Source of the DNA: Ctena decussata
Lineage: Eukaryota; Mollusca; Bivalvia; Lucinida; Lucinidae
DNA: 64,000 nucleotides
Direction: 5' to 3'
Assembly (NCBI GenBank): GCA_963989385.1
Contig: OZ022508.1
Span: 50,073,087 to 50,137,086 of the forward strand
Positions 11,967 to 23,465 of this stretch are shown here, one piece after another. The notes below the pieces were generated by a model. The model was not told where the DNA came from and made no database searches. It saw only the letters and a list, made by a program, of their open reading frames with translations. Position numbers and translations under genes: made by a program. How positions within the stretch are numbered: position 1 is the first letter of the stretch; each line of letters starts with the position of its first letter.

Positions 11967-12568
11967 TTGGTTGGTTGATTTGATGCTTAACGTCCACGGT
12001 AAACAACTAAGGTCATGTCGGGACGGTCAGTTAACCTAACCACACTATTCCTGGGCAGGCTTTGATTTATGTGTTTACCGTGATGATTCATTGACGAGTT
12101 AGAGGGTTATCATGCGAACCGAACAACCAACTAAATATTTTGTACCACTTCAGAAACTGAAGGTGAGGTTGGGCCCGTAAAATCGATTTAAGCCCCCCAG
12201 TAATTCATTACTGACCGTTCCAAGGCGGTAGTTCTGTTGTGGTTCTCTGTTGCCTGTTTTTGGTGTCAGAGTTTCTGTGATGTTTTACCTTATGTATGTT
12301 CTTATTATTTTTGGTTCGGTTTCCAACTATGGTTTGAGGGCTGGATTTGTATTTTGATTGTTTCAGTTCCTGGTCTTTGCATACTTTTTACTTTTAGACC
12401 TCCTACGCGGTTAACCCGTACTAAGTGCACATACTTCGCCAGTAGCTGACAACTGCCCTTCTTGAATCAGCGGAAGGAGAAACGAAAGTATGTGGCCAGA
12501 CCGGGATTCGAACCCAGGACCTCTGACTTACGAGTCAGCTGCCCTACCGATTGCGCTACCCGGCCCGG
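11967..12568 (-). mobile_element. SINE family B interrupted by a second element
   Basis: Minus-strand SINE flanked by the 12-bp direct repeat CGATTTGATTGG (11955-11966 and 12569-12580). Its tRNA-like head lies at about 12490-12568 (T-arm GGGTTCGAATCCC on the minus strand). The body is split after GGGCAGGCT by the 333-bp insertion at 12062-12394; it resumes with TAGACCTCC exactly as in uninterrupted copies. The order of events is therefore SINE first, insertion second. Confidence 0.9.
12062..12394 (+). mobile_element. 3'-anchored repeat R, copy nested in a SINE
   Basis: Almost identical to part of 40830-41378, from TTGATTTATGTGTTTACCG to CTTTGCATACTTTTTACTTT, but lacking about 96 internal bases (from GGTTCGGTTT straight to CCAACTATGG). 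Three copies share the right end and differ at the left end, as in 5'-truncated retroelements. No coding capacity is seen. Confidence 0.8.
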
Positions 12569-12580
12569 CGATTTGATTGG

Positions 12581-13461
12581 AAGAGACAGTTATTATATCA
12601 AATGAAAAAATGTCATTTTATATAAAGGATAATATATCGTTTCAATGGAATGGATATTTTCAAACGCTTGCGCAATTTCACAACTACAATGTACATGCAA
12701 AGTACTAGCTCTGCGGGTAGAGGATCGAACTTTTGATAACGTCCTCTGGTATGCACTGCCCATTTAAACTGACGGACCAACAGGCACCAGGTGGTTGATC
12801 ATTTTGAAAGAGACAGGAGTTTTCAGCTTGGGTATCTTTCCTGTACTTGCTCGCAAGCAAACCAAAGAAGAATCGGTGCAAGATTACGTTGCAGGGCCTA
12901 AAAACAGCATATCACTGGGCTGCACAGTATACTAGATGGTCTATATATTTATTGTTCAAGAGCAACGCAACTGTATAATAATCGATCGGCGAAACATACC
13001 CACTTAAGAAAATATAAGGATTTGAAAATGTTGCTCTAAACAAGTTAAAGACGAACAAATGAAAGAAAAAAAGAAAAACAGCCAAATTAGTCAAATTTTC
13101 AATAACATGTATGCTGGTTTTGATCTTGTCCACATGTTTAATTCCAAGAAGCTATGTTCTTACACTTCTTATTATCGTCAGACATGGGCCAACAGCGTGT
13201 TCTTCTGTTACCAACATCAGATGACAGGGTAACAAGAGGTAACAATGTTTGTCCGTGTCTCAGCGTACATTTCGCCATTACAGCTCTAAAATCTGAATCC
13301 ATTTATGCCTGATGAACTGTTCTGTTTAGTCAGTTTGTCCATTTATTTATTGTGCAAAAGGTGTCGACCCTGATCATGTGCCGCAGCTGATGTGGGTCTG
13401 CACTGTATTCTCGGACACTAGTCATGTATGTTTTATTTAATATACAATTTATTCTGTTTAG
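12581..13461. other. intron sequence without recognised content
   Basis: End of the first intron, AT-rich, with no repeat or gene recognised. A polypyrimidine stretch (ATTCTGTTTAG) precedes the VWA exon acceptor. Confidence 0.4.
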
Positions 13462-13605
13462 GTATAACTATGTTTGCCGTGGGTATTGGGCTGACAGACG
13501 ACCGAGAACTACAAGCAATAGCATCCTCTAAAGATAAAGTCTCCAAATTATCAGGTTTCGATAAACTGCGGGCCGAACTTAAGAAACTGACCAAGGTGAT
13601 TTGTC
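13462..13605 (+). CDS. VWA-sushi gene, exon encoding the end of the VWA domain
   Basis: Exon between an acceptor ending TTTAG and the donor GTAAG (13606); phase 1 on both sides, so it joins 386-608 in frame through a shared Gly codon. It encodes ITMFAVGIGLTDDRELQAIA, a textbook C-terminal VWA strand (a 'GxxxFAVGIG' motif followed by an acidic turn and ELxxIAS), then a helix ending KVIC. The final Cys is typical of secreted VWA domains, where it closes a disulfide with the N-terminal part. The intron before it is 12.9 kb and full of transposon debris. In context it completes the VWA fold just before the first sushi domain. Confidence 0.9.
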
Positions 13606-14029
13606 GTAAGTATCGTCATAAACCATTTTTAAGGCCATAAGTATCGTCATAAACCATTTTTAAAGGCATTTTACATCTTGTATTTTATTTACTTTTATTT
13701 TATTTTTTCTTCTTTTTTCATGAAGAATAATATCAATATTTGATACTTATTTTATCAAAGTTGCTTTGACTACATAAACACTTGAAAGTGGTTTGAGTCA
13801 TACGAAGAGGAACCATAAGCCATGTGCGCACAGATATTACTCAAACCATCATACCCGGTTTCGCCAACTCAGTCGTAAGCCTTCGATTTTCATCTTTTTA
13901 ACTTCGCATGATTCAAAATTTGTAAATATAAAAAGAGAAAACTGATCCCAATCCGACTACGTAATGCACAGGCTGGTCTTAGCCGTGCCTATTAAATCCC
14001 TTTTTACCATTTTTCTTTTCTTTTCTTTT
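13606..14029. other. intron sequence without recognised content
   Basis: Starts with a 27-base duplication of exon-edge sequence: TAAGTATCGTCATAAACC is seen at about 13607 and again at about 13640. T-rich beyond that; no feature recognised. Confidence 0.4.
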
Positions 14030-15710
14030 TAGCTCACCTGAGCCAGAGGCCCCGGGGGGAGCTTATAGTATGGGCAGGCTCCGTCGTCCGTCCGTCCGCC
14101 CGTCGTCCGTCCGTCAAAAATTTCAAACGACTTCTCTTCTGAAACCACTGGGCCAATTGTAATCAAATTTCATATGTAGCCTTCAGGGCTCATGGGAACG
14201 AAAAGTTGTTCAAACAGTATTGGTCACATGACCAACATGGCCGCCATGCCCATATATGGTAAAAAACGAAAAAATCTTTTTCTCAAGAACCAGTAAGCCG
14301 ATGGCCTTGAAACTTGGTATGTATCATCGGTTACGTGAGTACTACCAAGACTGTTTAGATTATGACCTTGGGTTGACCTTGACCTTTTTTACGGTAAGGT
14401 CAAATTTGCTTCCTTGTGCTTTTATATGGCAAAATAGTAGAACATAAGATATCTTGAAAACTTTAGAAAAATTTCGGGCTAAAATTGGTATCTTCAGCCA
14501 TCTTGATAAGTACATGAAGATCTTAATGAGTACAAGAGGTCAAGGTCATTCTTTGAGCTTTGACCCAGAACCCTCATATTTTGACTATTCCAAACAATCT
14601 CCTCAAAAGCCCTTGGGCCAATTGAAACCAAATTTCATATAGAGCCTCCAGGAGTTGAGGGAACAAAAACTTATTCATATGGTCCAGGTCACATGACCAA
14701 CATGGCCGCCATGCCCATATATGGTAAAAAGTTTTAAAAAATATCTTCTCTAGAAACAATTAACCAATGGCCTTAAAACTTGGTATGTAGCTGTGGGTAC
14801 TCGAGTACTATCAAGATTGTTCAAATTATGACCCTTGTGTTAACCTTGATCTATTTACGGTAAGGTATAATATGGGAAAATGCTAGAACATAAGATTTAA
14901 TGGAAAGTTTTGAAGATTTTTGCCTAAAAATTGGTATATACAGTTATCTTAATGAGTACGTGAAGATTATGAGTACAAGAGGTCAAGGTCATTCTTTGAC
15001 CTTTTACCCAGATTTCTCATATTTTGACAATATCAAACAATCTCATCAAAAACAACTGGGCCAATTGTAACCAAATTTCATATAGAGCCTCCAGGGGGGT
15101 TGAGGAAATGAAAAATTGTTCAAACGGTCCACGTCAAATGACCAATATGGCCGCCAGGCCCAGATATGGTAAAAACTTTTAAAAATCTTCTTCTCCAGAA
15201 CCAACTGACCGATGGCCTTGAAGCTTGGTATGTAGCATTGGGAACTCCAGTACTATCAAGATTGTTCAAAATGATAAACTTGGGTTGACCTTGACCATTT
15301 AACGGCAAGGTCAAATGTGGGAAAATGCGAGAACATAAGATTTCTTGGAAAGTTTTGAAGATTTATGCAATCTTAATGACCACATAAAGATTTATGAGCA
15401 CAAGAGTTCAAGGTCATTCTTTGACCTTTGACCCAGAACTCTGTCATTTTGACAATATCAAACCATCTCCTAAAAAGCCCCTGGGCCAATTTTGAAACCA
15501 AATTTTATATAGAGCCAGGGGGTTGAAGGAATGAAAATTCTTTCAAATGTCCAGGTCAAATGACCAACATGTCCTCCATGCCCATATATGGTTAAAACCA
15601 TTAAAAATCTTTTTCACCAGAACAAATTGACTGATGGCCTTAGAGTAACTTACCCTAGAGTACTGAGGCTGAATGGACTCAGGTGAGCTACAGGACCAAT
15701 GGTCCTCTTG
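14030..15710 (+). mobile_element. Helitron-like ('pearl') element b: ends TAGCTCACCTGAG / hairpin-CTTG
   Basis: Non-coding element. The left end TAGCTCACCTGAGCC is followed by GCTTATAGTATGGGCAGG and a (CCGT)n-rich tract (14086-14115). The right end is CTCAGGTGAGCTA, the hairpin AGGACCAATGGTCCT and CTTG. Its two ends therefore form a 12-bp inverted repeat. The core has about three units of 450-480 bp, marked by CATGACCAACATGGCCGCC at about 14227, 14692 and 15137. Each unit splits into three diverged subunits of about 150 bp. Elements at 26811-30611 and 47666-52949 share its left end. Confidence 0.75.
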
Positions 15711-15911
15711 TTTTTTGGAACGCCAACTGCGAGTAAATATTAAATAAATATATAGTGAGTTTCGCTTTTTCCCCCTTTTTTCGTCTTATAAATTGTAACT
15801 GAGTTTCCCTTTTTATTTTTAAGGCGACACTTTTTTCTTTGTACCTTTCCTCCTCTCATTATTATTTTTCTTTTTTCTCTTTTTTAATTAAATCCTACCC
15901 TCGAGAAAAAA

Positions 15912-16330
15912 ACACAGATGGATTCCAGTGTAATTTCCACTGGAATCTTGGTGGAATTTCCAGTGGAAGTCAGCGATTAAATTTGTTGACTTTACCATTG
16001 ACTTCCCATTGGTATTCCAGATAAAAGCCACTGAAAATTCCATAGTAAACGCCACCTAATTTTACCATTGATTTTTCCACTGAAAACCTCTGGTATTACA
16101 CTGGAAATACCAGCATATCCCAATGGTATTCTATTTAAATCCAGTGATTTTCTGCTGAAATTCCAGTGATGTGCCTCTGAAATGCAACTGTTATTCCTTG
16201 TAATTCCAATGGTATTTCATTGGAATTCCACTGTTATTCCACTGGAAGTTCTTTGGAATATACCACTGGAATTTGCAATGAAATCCATCTGCATCCATAT
16301 GAATCTAAAGGATGCAGATGGATTTCAGCT
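15912..16330. mobile_element. foldback element built of degenerate CCACTGGAATT motifs
   Basis: The left end CAGATGGATTCCAGTG and the right end GAAATCCATCTG are inverted repeats. Almost every 20-30 bases in between there is a variant of CCACTGGAATT or its complement (CAGTGGAA, CCAGTGAT, CCAATGGTATT). A small hairpin at the right edge (CATCTGCATCC...GGATGCAGATG) extends to 16325. No coding potential. Similar motif-array foldbacks with other motifs occur at 22003-25149, 39139-43080 and 56092-61110. Confidence 0.65.
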
Positions 16331-16682
16331 TTCATATTTTACATTTACATTGAACACATTCTGTTTAGCTCTTGAGTGATGCTTTTTATCACTACTACAT
16401 ACTGTTTTATAACATCTGTAATATGATTCTCAACATTAAGTTTCAGAAATCAAGAGTGACAACGCTTAAAAGAAAACTTACATGGGTGGGATAATTAACT
16501 TTACCAGCAATTTTAGTTATATAGTTTAGCTAAGATATTAAAGCGGTCACACATCCGGGACACTAGGTTGTCAAACGTAGCGACAGACGGGCTTACAGCC
16601 CGCCTCATTGAAAAGGGAGCATGCTTTGATTAATATTAATATTCTTAATGACATAGGCCACTTTTCGAATGATGTTGATTGT

Positions 16683-17515
16683 CACCCCCCAAATGCGGAG
16701 GGGGATAGTTTTATCAAAGTCCGTCCGTCCTTCGTCCGAAGTCAGTGCTAAGTAGCCACTGACAGGAATTTGATAAAACTTGATATATACATATCTGTCA
16801 TCATAATGCACTGATGCATGTCAAGTTTTGCACCAGTAATGCACGTGTAATTGTCCTTCAATTGATTTAAATTCAACCAATTGAGCCGTAATTTAGTAAC
16901 CAGTGACTATAGTTTTATGACACGGTTTTGCAAATAAAGTTTTGTCAGAATCACTTAATAGTGCATGAGTTATTGCCCTTGAACAGGTGTAGAATTAACA
17001 ATTTTAGCCATTAGTAGGTAGCCAACAAACATAATTTCATAGAATCTATAATATTTGTGTATCACTATTTCGGATATGCTCATTAAAATTTGAGAAGGCA
17101 TGCGTTATTGTCTTGAAACAGTGAACAGTTAACAAATTGAGCCGTAATGAAGTTATTAATAAACGGAATTTCATGAAATCTTAATCAATTGTGCATCATC
17201 ATAGCATTGTGGTGGATATTAAGTTTTGTTAGAATGACATTATTAGTGCATGAGTTATTGCCCGTGGATTCATATAAAATCTGAAAATTGACCTTAACTA
17301 AGTAGTCGTTGAACCAAATTTTATATAAATACGCATCGACATGTTGTGTTGATGCACACTCAGAATTATCAGATCAGCCCTCCTAATGCATGAATAATTG
17401 CTTTTGAATCAATTCAAAACCCATAAGTTTAGACGCAACTTTAGAACTGTAGTCAACTTTTAATGAAACTTAAAATAAACTGTGAACAGTGGATGACGTG
17501 CGATCTTACGCCCTT
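16683..17515 (+). mobile_element. Helitron-like ('pearl') array c
   Basis: A short hairpin (CCCCCAAATGCGGAGGGGG) is followed by a CCGT-rich tract (16719-16738) and then diverged tandem units marked by GCATGAGTTATTGCCC (about 16962, 17100 and 17258). The layout equals that of the other arrays; the 3' terminus is not clear because a SINE (17522-17682) follows. Confidence 0.55.
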
Positions 17516-17521
17516 TGTTAC

Positions 17522-17682
17522 AGTATTTCAGTCATATCAGGACGATAGGTGGGTTATAATTGAAGGTTGTGGTGCAATCGAAACCCGTTAACTGTTAGCT
17601 AGATTGTCACCTCCAGCTGATCTCGAGCTCGAGGCCGCTAGATCAGCGAGCCAGCGCTGAACCTGCTCAGCTACTGGGGCTC
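17522..17682 (-). mobile_element. SINE family C, minus copy
   Basis: The tail side (ACAGTATTTCAGTCATATCAG) lies at the left; the tRNA-like head is at the right. Read on the minus strand the head is GAGCCCCAGTAGCTGAGCAG, and a B-box-like region is present. The same family is seen at 23217-23340 (-), 23466-23680 (+) and 23985-24275 (+). This copy ends about 140 bp before sushi exon 1. Confidence 0.65.
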
Positions 17683-17825
17683 CTGAACTGTAAACAAATC
17701 ATTTACATCGGCAGGGAATATAAATTCAACGAATTGTTTGTTGCCCTTGTCATAACAATGACATACACGCAAGTAACTGATCAGCAAATGTGTTGCTTTT
17801 GCAGTAAAGTCATTTTGAATTTTAG

Positions 17826-17993
17826 CCTGCCCACGTCTTCCAAACTTCCCAGACATTATCGTTGAGGATGGACCGAGATCTATCGGCACCATACGACACC
17901 TTTCGTGTAAACCAGGATTACAGCCTATAGGAAGACCCACTATTAAGTGCATGAAGAATTCAAAATGGCAGCGTATGAAGTTTATCTGCAAAT
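17826..17993 (+). CDS. VWA-sushi gene, sushi/CCP domain 1
   Basis: One complete sushi (complement control protein) module in one 168-bp exon, phase 1 to phase 1, from acceptor TTTTAG to donor GTAAGT. It shows the four module cysteines: the first in PCPRLPN, the second in LSCKPG, the third in TIKC, the fourth in KFIC. The second and third are 13 residues apart and a Trp lies six residues before the fourth, both normal for the fold (disulfides Cys1-Cys3 and Cys2-Cys4). Sushi modules are short beta-rich domains used for protein-protein contacts in complement regulators and matrix proteins. It follows the VWA exon after a 4.2-kb intron. A 106-codon reading frame on the opposite strand is only a shadow. 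Confidence 0.9.
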
Positions 17994-18813
17994 GTAAGTA
18001 TCCTAAATGAATAATTCACACGAATCCCGAGTTAGCCCTTGCCTACCTGGGCATACTGCTACTCTTAGTTCAAATTTGTTTTACTGGGACCTAAGTTCTA
18101 AAGATACCTGTAAATACAAAATGCAATTTATCACAAAATTAGCATCGTGGTTACGAATTTACTTTTGTTTAAACAAGTAAATATTGGTTTGTTTAATTTG
18201 CTAAAAAAGCACATTCAGACCATTCAAGTTGGCAATCAACTATAGATACAAGGAGCTAAACTGAGACTAATATGGGGAAAATTGAGTACAGGTGATGTGT
18301 ATGCAAAGTACTCCCTATTCTGCAGCTTGACATGCATATAGCATGTCAAACTGCAGAACAGGGAGTACTTTGCAATCTTCGGGATAGTCTATATACTGTC
18401 AGTAGTTTCACAAACGGACAGACCCTGCAGTATGCAAAACACCCTCGTTCTGAAATATACTCAGCCCTTTATGGTATGATGCATAAGTAGCTCACAATGG
18501 CCGATATACATGATTTATTAATACAAATGGTTACCAAACTTAGCCTGATGAACCCTGGCATTACCTTTGCTCACTTGAGGTGTGCTAATGCCATATCAAA
18601 ACGAATGGGCATACAGATTTTCAGTTCAAGTAACAGTACTATGAAAACATGTTATATGTAGAAGTGGCAAAAGTACCAAATCCATAAGTCCAAACGCGTT
18701 AACCATATAAACATCCAAAATATTTAGGTACACAGACATGGACCCCAATACAGAGTTAGACATGGACCCCAATACAGAGTTGTGACCAAGGGTTCGTGAG
18801 CAATCAGCATCAG
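17994..18813. other. intron with a 67-bp palindrome at 18307-18373
   Basis: An imperfect hairpin has arms AAAGTACTCCCTATTCTGCAG and the complement around a short ATAT-containing loop; it could be a small foldback MITE. Around 18733-18780 the phrase ATGGACCCCAATACAGAGTT is present twice in tandem. Otherwise nothing recognised. Confidence 0.55.
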
Positions 18814-19084
18814 TTTTTTTTTTAAATTGATGCTTAACGTCCTCGGTAAACAGCTATGGTCATGTCGGGACGGTCAGTTAACCTAACCACATTATTCCTG
18901 GGCAGGCTTAGACCTCCTAAGCGGTTGACCACTACTAAGTGCACATACTTTCGCCAGTAACTGACAACTGCCCTTCTTGAATCAGCGGAAGGAGAAACGA
19001 AAGTATGTTGCCAGACCGGGTATCGAACCCAGGACCTCTGACTTATGAGTCAGCTGCCCTACCGATTGCGCTACGCGGCCCGGC
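18814..19084 (-). mobile_element. SINE family B with 13-bp target duplication
   Basis: Minus-strand, full-length copy flanked by CAATCAGCATCAG (18801-18813 and 19085-19097). The tRNA-like head with a CAT-centred anticodon loop lies at the right edge and a poly-A-like tail (poly-T on +) at the left. It is the cleanest family B copy and a good reference for the interrupted one at 11967-12568. Confidence 0.92.
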
Positions 19085-19379
19085 CAATCAGCATCAGCCT
19101 TCAATTACAGTTCAAACGCTATATGTGTGTATCTGAGGGAAACGTCAGTAAAATGGCAGTCCGGTAATTGAAATCCATACTATGTTTAGGCCGTGGCCGT
19201 CCAGTAGGTCATGGTGTCTTCTATAGAAGTTAATAACAATAGTTAAAGTGGTAACACAAGCTTCGCCTGTTACAAAGCTTTGATATTTGAACCAGACCCT
19301 GGCATAGTGGACGAGCTTTGTGGCCTGTGGGTCCCTTGTTTCTTGGCACTTTGCAAATACTAAAATAACGGGCATTTTA

Positions 19380-19815
19380 GAGAGTTCTGTAACCTTAGAA
19401 GAGCAGACTGTGCAGTCTGCTATTAAAACCTTGACCACACTGTGCTGTTTGGTCATAGTTTAAGCTAAAGATTTGATTATGCGCACTCTGATCTGATACA
19501 TCGCTTTATGTGTATTTCTCAGAAGTGAAAAGTAAATCGGCCTGTGCGAATGTTTTCAATCATTTCTATAAAAAACAGACAGGTTGAATGTGAGAGCTCT
19601 ACAACTTTAAAGAGAAGACTGCGCCGTCTTGCAGGAGATCCCTACAAAATCTTTGCTCTTTGCATTTATGATGAGAATCTCGATCAAACAGCACTGTCTG
19701 GTCAGAGACTTCCGCAGATTATCCGCACTCTGATCTGGTACATCTCTTCATGCGCATTTTTAGGATCCAGTTTGTTGAAGTAAATCAGCATTTGCAAATG
19801 TTTTCAGTTATTTCT
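19380..19815 (+). repeat. two-fold tandem duplication, ~215-bp units, diverged
   Basis: The phrases TCTGATCTG-TACATC and AATGTTTTCA-T-ATTTCTAT, and the pair AGAGCAGACTGTGCAGTCTGC / AGAGAAGACTGCGCCGTCTTGC, recur in the same order in 19385-19575 and 19600-19815. A poly-G run follows at 19839-19852. Coding is unlikely. Confidence 0.55.
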
Positions 19816-19852
19816 ATGACTTTTAACGATTTTTAGTGGGGGGGGGGGGGGG

Positions 19853-20908
19853 GATGAGATGTAGGGAGTGCGTGATTGCAGCATAGCGCAATTTCCAGAA
19901 AGTATAACTAACATAACAAACATTGTCACCAGGTGTTAAAATCAGACCTATCATCAGATAGTATAGCTGATCTTACGGGGTACACCTCACTAAACAAACA
20001 TAGCAACAATTAAGCGTATGCCATTTCGTTTCCTGGACGCGGCATACATATTTCCTCATATCTTTTCAATGCATCGAGGTATTGTCTACACTTAGCTCAG
20101 ACAATATGCTCGCCTGAAAATTGATTGTCTGAAGATAGTGTAGATCTCGTATGAGGAGCTACATCGACTATTAGACACTGTATACTTCTTTTGACAGTTG
20201 TCAATAGGCGGTAAAGTTGCCTGTGGAAGAAAGCTACCAGACATCATATTGTAGCTTAGAAAATTTCACCGGACAATGAAAAAAAATGAAAACTCGATAA
20301 AAGCGTTCAGTTTACGAAGAGCCTTAATCTTACAGCTTAACAGTTGCCAAACTACTGGCAAATGAAAAGGTAATTTTATAGAACGAAATGTAATAAAATC
20401 TAATGATAATGCCACCAGCTTTCTACCCTACAACTTAAATCCTATCTATGCATTCCTTAAGGATACCCCCTCAAGCTTCTTGAAATGTTAAACTTGTATT
20501 GTTTGCTAGAAGAAAACGTCCGTTTAGAGTCATAGGGGATTTTTCCGAGGTAAATATTTTCTACGAAACACGCACAAAAGCTTAAAGGCTCCTTTGCTGT
20601 ATCAGCGGAAATGTTTAATCGTGAGGCCAGTATTGCTGAAAGCTTCTAACTACAGTTTCGTCATTGTATATGATCATGATTGGTCGGCTTTAAAAAAACT
20701 AAAATGTCCTTAAGTTTCTCATAAAAAAGATTTTGAAAATGACTACTTCATTTACATTATAAAAATACAAGATACAGAAGATAAAAATACAAGGTACAGG
20801 TATTTCATAGATGGATAAAATACAATATAAGGCAAGGGTCCCATTCATTGTCTCACTGTTGCGTAATTCTATTGCTAAACGGGGAACCATTAACGAAAAC
20901 CTTATTTG
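19853..20908. other. intron with one foldback segment at 20053-20156
   Basis: TATTGTCTACACTTAGCTCAGACAAT is mirrored by ATTGTCTGAAGATAGTGTAGA about 50 bases later, with outer matches CCTCATA/TATGAGG. The rest is AT-rich and unassigned. Confidence 0.45.
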
Positions 20909-21141
20909 AGCCGCGACACGAGAAAACCAACAAAATGGTTGTGCGCCCAGCGCACTCAGGTCAGCATCGGCATCCGCCCAGTCTGCGCAGAGTCTTTCCT
21001 AAGCGCTTAAAGGGTAGCTAAGGGTCTCAGCTACCCTCATGCGGACAGCGAAGACTCTGATCAGACTGGGCGGATGCCCAGGCTGATCTGAGTCTGCGCT
21101 GGGCGCACAACCACATTGTTGGTTTTCTCGCGTCGCGGCTC
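20909..21141. mobile_element. GC-rich inverted-repeat element (MITE-like)
   Basis: About 233 bp with long arms. The left arm starts GAGCCGCGACACGAGAAAACC, and the right arm ends with the near-complement TTTTCTCGCGTCGCGGCTC. Inside, GCGCCCAGCGCA...GGCATCCGCCCAGTCTG pairs with CAGACTGGGCGGATGCC...TGCGCTGGGCGC. The fold is nearly complete over its length. It lies 180 bp before sushi exon 2. Related fragments are seen at about 22985-23110 and 23690-23760 (GACCAGACTGCGCGGATGC). Confidence 0.8.
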
Positions 21142-21320
21142 ATTTTATGAAGACACTTGTCATTGTTTTCAAAAAGCCTTGTTTCTCATTTTTGCCTGAC
21201 ACTAAATAGCACATCAACCGACAAATTATCATCAGTTCTGAAGGTTGTATCGGCTTTATAATGATTGGTGCTGAGGTAATTTTAACCACTTATGAACTAT
21301 GGAGACTTCTTTTTTGACAG

Positions 21321-21512
21321 ATTGCCCGCCACCAAGGCTAATTCATGGAAATGCAGCAATAGATCCAATCACAATTAAAGGCCCATTATTTCTAGGAGAT
21401 ACCTTGCAGTATGTTTGTAACTCTGGATTTGTATCTCCTGCATCTATTACAACTACCTGTATAGAGGGTCCTAAGGGACCAGTATGGACAGATCCGATAG
21501 GAATATGTTCAG
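21321..21512 (+). CDS. VWA-sushi gene, sushi/CCP domain 2
   Basis: Complete sushi module in a 192-bp exon, phase 1-1, with acceptor TTGACAG and donor GTGAGA. Residues read YCPPPRLIHGN at the start, then LQYVC-NSGF, TTTC, and VWTDPIGIC at the end. The second and third cysteines are 13 residues apart and the Trp is six residues from the last Cys. It is slightly longer than domain 1 because of a loop after the third Cys (IEGPKGPV). It lies 3.3 kb after domain 1 and just downstream of a GC-rich inverted-repeat element. The same frame continues to 21529 with no further module. Confidence 0.92.
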
Positions 21513-22608
21513 GTGAGACTTTTTTCTGAGTGTATAATTATTATGCATATTGTGTTGCAATATGCACTCCGGTACATACGACAAGGTGCTGACGTCACTT
21601 GTCTGAAGGAAAAGAATTAAAAAATGCACCTAAGATTGCTGAGAGATTTTTGGTCAACTATAACATCCTCGGAATTAATTTAAACATAATTTTATTTTTA
21701 CTTCCCATATGTACTCGGAGGCAAAAGAAAGTATACACTTCGTAGCTGGTCAGTCGTGACTCTGGTGCATTCCGTTATGCAAACAACAAACTGCTGAAGC
21801 GGCAAGCCTGTAACACCCAAATGGCATATTTTGTGTGTGCCATTAAGAGCCTTGTCATTCTGTTAATTGAGCATTAACGTTTTTTTTTTTTTTCTTGAAA
21901 ACCATCTAAGAAGCCAAATACTAATTTATTGCAAAATCGCAATTTCGAATAAGGTGCACATTGTATAACCGCAAATCAACATATACGCACAGTGTCGCTA
22001 ATGCCCCTGTCACACACACACATTACGGATTGGGCGGATAGTTGCGGACTTTAAATCCACCCATTTTGTGGGCGTGGTCTCTCTCCATATCAAATCCGTA
22101 TCGTATCCGTATGGTATCCGCAAGGTCCGCAGGATGTGCCACCAAATTTTGAAAAGTTTAGATATTCAGGCGCGGACGAGTTAACCATAATGATCCGTAA
22201 CTGAAGGCATTTATCCGCATTTATCCCTATCTAATTCGTATCTAATCCGTATCTCGACCTAGCGCTCCGCGGTCCACCCAAAATTTGTGGACAGATACGG
22301 TTCTTTAGGGATTGTTATGGTAAGTTACGGGTCTCGTTCTGCGTATTGTTACGGACTAATGTCCCATTCAGATTAGCTATTCGCAATTATCCTCACAAAT
22401 ACGTATCTGTCAGTATTGGAATGTAAGTTATCCGTATAGAAACGTATCTGAAGGTAAAAGTCCTTAAAACACTCCGAACGACACCCGTAACTAACCGTAA
22501 TTGAAGGTAACGATCTGCGTGAACCCGTATCAGTCCACAACTTGAGGTGGGCTGCGGATTAATGGGTTTATATACGGATAAGATACGGATTATGTATAGG
22601 ATATCGAC

Positions 22609-22749
22609 CTTGCCCGAGGTGCTCATCCAGTGGGAACACCTGCACGTGCGGATCGAGACACCGACCGCGCGGAGCGCGGGAGGTGTTTCGATACGCACGT
22701 GCAGGTCTTTCCACTGGATGAACATCGAGGACAAGGTCGATATCCGACT
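22609..22749. repeat. long GC-rich palindrome
   Basis: Arms of about 65 bp match from ATATCGACCTTG / CAAGGTCGATAT at the outside to GGTGTCTCGAT-CGCACGTGCAGGT near the centre (GCGCGGAGCGC). It would form a strong cruciform or hairpin RNA, and sits inside the foldback element at 22003-25149. Confidence 0.8.
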
Positions 22750-22847
22750 TACACACCGACTACTTTGATTTCTATAAGTTTATATTTCACGTAAACACCT
22801 GCATGCTTTTCTATACCACCTAGTGGATGGGTGGTATAGGTTACACT

Positions 22848-22897
22848 TCACTGGAGGAGGTTGTTCACCGTGAACAACCTACCTCCAGCGAAGCGAT
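22848..22897. repeat. short palindrome
   Basis: CTTCACTGGAGGAGGTTGTTCAC is followed directly by its near-complement; the arms are about 23 bp with two mismatches. Confidence 0.75.
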
Positions 22898-23216
22898 TAA
22901 TCCTGCTTAACACATGCAAAACAGAATTTAGCCCAAACACGCGAAAAGAAACTAAACGTATCTGAGAGCAGCGATTACTCTAACCAGTCTGCGATGCGCT
23001 GATGGTGCGCTTTCAGATGTCTTCGGATTCATACATGTGGATGCTCTGACCAGACTGCGCGGATGCACATGCTGGTCTGAGCCTTTTTTGGCGTTGAGCA
23101 CCTTCTGCATTTCACAACACAATTGTACATGATACTTGGCACTAGTAAACTAGAAAAATAGCTGCATATGCCTTCTGCCATGTCAGTAGATGGTTGGCAT
23201 GCTATTTGCCTTCCTT

Positions 23217-23340
23217 TTCAACAGTATTTCAGTCATATCAGGATGACAGTAGGTGATAATGTCGAAATCTGGACCCCTAGATCAGTAGGTCAGCCACTAA
23301 GCTATCTTCAATTTGCAATAACTCAGGATTCCTTACGAAA
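23217..23340 (-). mobile_element. SINE family C fragment, minus
   Basis: Contains AACAGTATTTCAGTCATATCAGGATGACA and CTAGATCAGTAGGTCAGCCACTAAGC in the same order as 17522-17682. The head is incomplete. Confidence 0.55.
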
Positions 23341-23465
23341 AGGCCAAGAGAGCGAACTGCCCGTAACTTCTCCACTCCGACAACCTCAATATAGCTAAAG
23401 AACATGGGCAAAAAGAAAATGCTCACAAATTTCTATGCATTTGCACAAACGTTCACCGTGTTAAA

